NCBI GenBank assembly: GCA_023376005.1
Contig: CM042150.1
Coordinates: 72,097,349-72,161,348 of the forward strand
Length of the DNA stretch: 64,000 bases
Reading direction: 5' to 3'
Origin: Doryteuthis pealeii
Taxonomy: Eukaryota > Mollusca > Cephalopoda > Myopsida > Loliginidae
The notes beneath the pieces were generated by a model. It searched no databases. It had not been told where the DNA came from and worked only from the letters and a program-made list of their open reading frames with translations. Both the position numbers and the translations under genes were made by a program. Shown piece after piece: positions 63,466-64,000 of this stretch; within the stretch, counting starts at the first letter, position 1; each line of letters begins with the position of its first letter.

Positions 63466-64000
63466 GACTTGTGGACATCCCGGCGTAAAGCGCACACTCT
63501 ACTTCACAAAATTGGTTAGTCCCGAGGTCTCTAAGGCAGCTGTGCGAGAAGTAGTCAGAGACTGCGAGGAGTGTCAATCCATAGATCCGGTAAGGTGGAA
63601 GACGGGCAGACTGGACGTACGTGAGAACTGTAGCAGGGTCGAAATGGACGTGACCCACCTTGGAGGTCGGCATTACCTAACGTTGATCGACTGCGGTCCC
63701 AGTCGATTTGCCATTTGGAGGCCGTTACTACGCCAGGACTCTGCCAGCATCATTCGGCAGGTGGAGACTGTATTCTACGAAAGCGGGGCGCCTGCCGAAT
63801 TACGCACGGATCACTAAATTCGTCGAGCGCTGGGGTGTCCAGATGAGATTCCGATGTGCATACGTGCCGTCGAGTAATGGGATCGCAGAGAGATCCCATC
63901 GTACGATCAAGCGCATTGCCACAAGAACACAGTGCTCGGTAATGGAGGCAGTGTACTGGTACAATGTGACTCCCAAAAGAGGATATAACAGCTTCAACTG
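63466..64000 (+). mobile_element. Integrase fragment of a GC-richer LTR element, extends past window
   Basis: CGHPGVKRTLYFTKLVSPEV and REVVRDCEECQSIDP give the H2C2 zinc region, then MDVTHLGGRHYLTLIDCGPS (first Asp), LRTDH (second Asp, usually TDN). After a stop and shift come RFRCAYVPSSNGIAERSHRT with the catalytic Glu and AVYWYNVTPK. Codon use is much richer in GC than the rest of the window. The 5' end is cut by the LINE. Confidence 0.9.

Overview
The window is eukaryotic nuclear DNA: AT-rich, intron-bearing and dense in decayed transposons. It most likely comes from an invertebrate animal. A cephalopod or other mollusc would fit the AT content, the large repeat-filled introns and the repeat mix, but this is inference and no species marker is visible. 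There is no bacterial-style gene organisation, CRISPR array or operon.

The only host gene I can support is on the minus strand: an ABCC5/MRP5-type ABC transporter. Thirteen exons between 37976 and 1536 join with GT/AG borders and matching phases into 508 codons. They run from a probable start methionine through the first transmembrane domain to the Walker A motif of the first nucleotide-binding domain. The rest of the gene (end of NBD1, TMD2, NBD2) lies beyond position 1. Introns range from under 1 kb to about 10 kb.

Those introns hold most of the mobile DNA. From low to high coordinates: an AT-rich non-coding repeat family (1-1500, 5321-6198); a gypsy element split by a Tc1 element (6400-9560, Tc1 at 7093-8559); an R4/Dong-like LINE sitting in a TAA microsatellite (10310-12183); a deleted mariner (12728-13699); gypsy and mariner relics (14.3-16.1 kb); two opposed gypsy relics (20.2-22.8 kb); MITEs (23.3-24.5 kb); a Copia gag relic (26.1-27.1 kb); a Penelope-like fragment between long inverted repeats (27.4-28.8 kb); a minus-strand LINE (29.8-31.1 kb); and gypsy gag/integrase relics (33.8-35.2 kb).

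Upstream of the first coding exon found (38-64 kb) there is a gypsy integrase broken by two insertions, a Copia pol relic, an env-bearing LTR-element remnant with an LTR followed by a primer-binding-like site, and a 4.55-kb DNA transposon with about 925-bp terminal inverted repeats and TTAA target duplications (46461-51012). Further on come a LINE endonuclease and gypsy integrase relic, a tRNA-derived SINE, a duplicated copy of the AT-rich repeat (53.4-55.9 kb), a gypsy element with recognisable LTRs (59413-62691), and a LINE abutting a GC-richer integrase fragment that runs off the end.

No transposon open reading frame is intact. The strongest candidate for something little described is the TTAA element with long, nearly identical inverted repeats and a decayed core, together with the short MITEs that share its termini.
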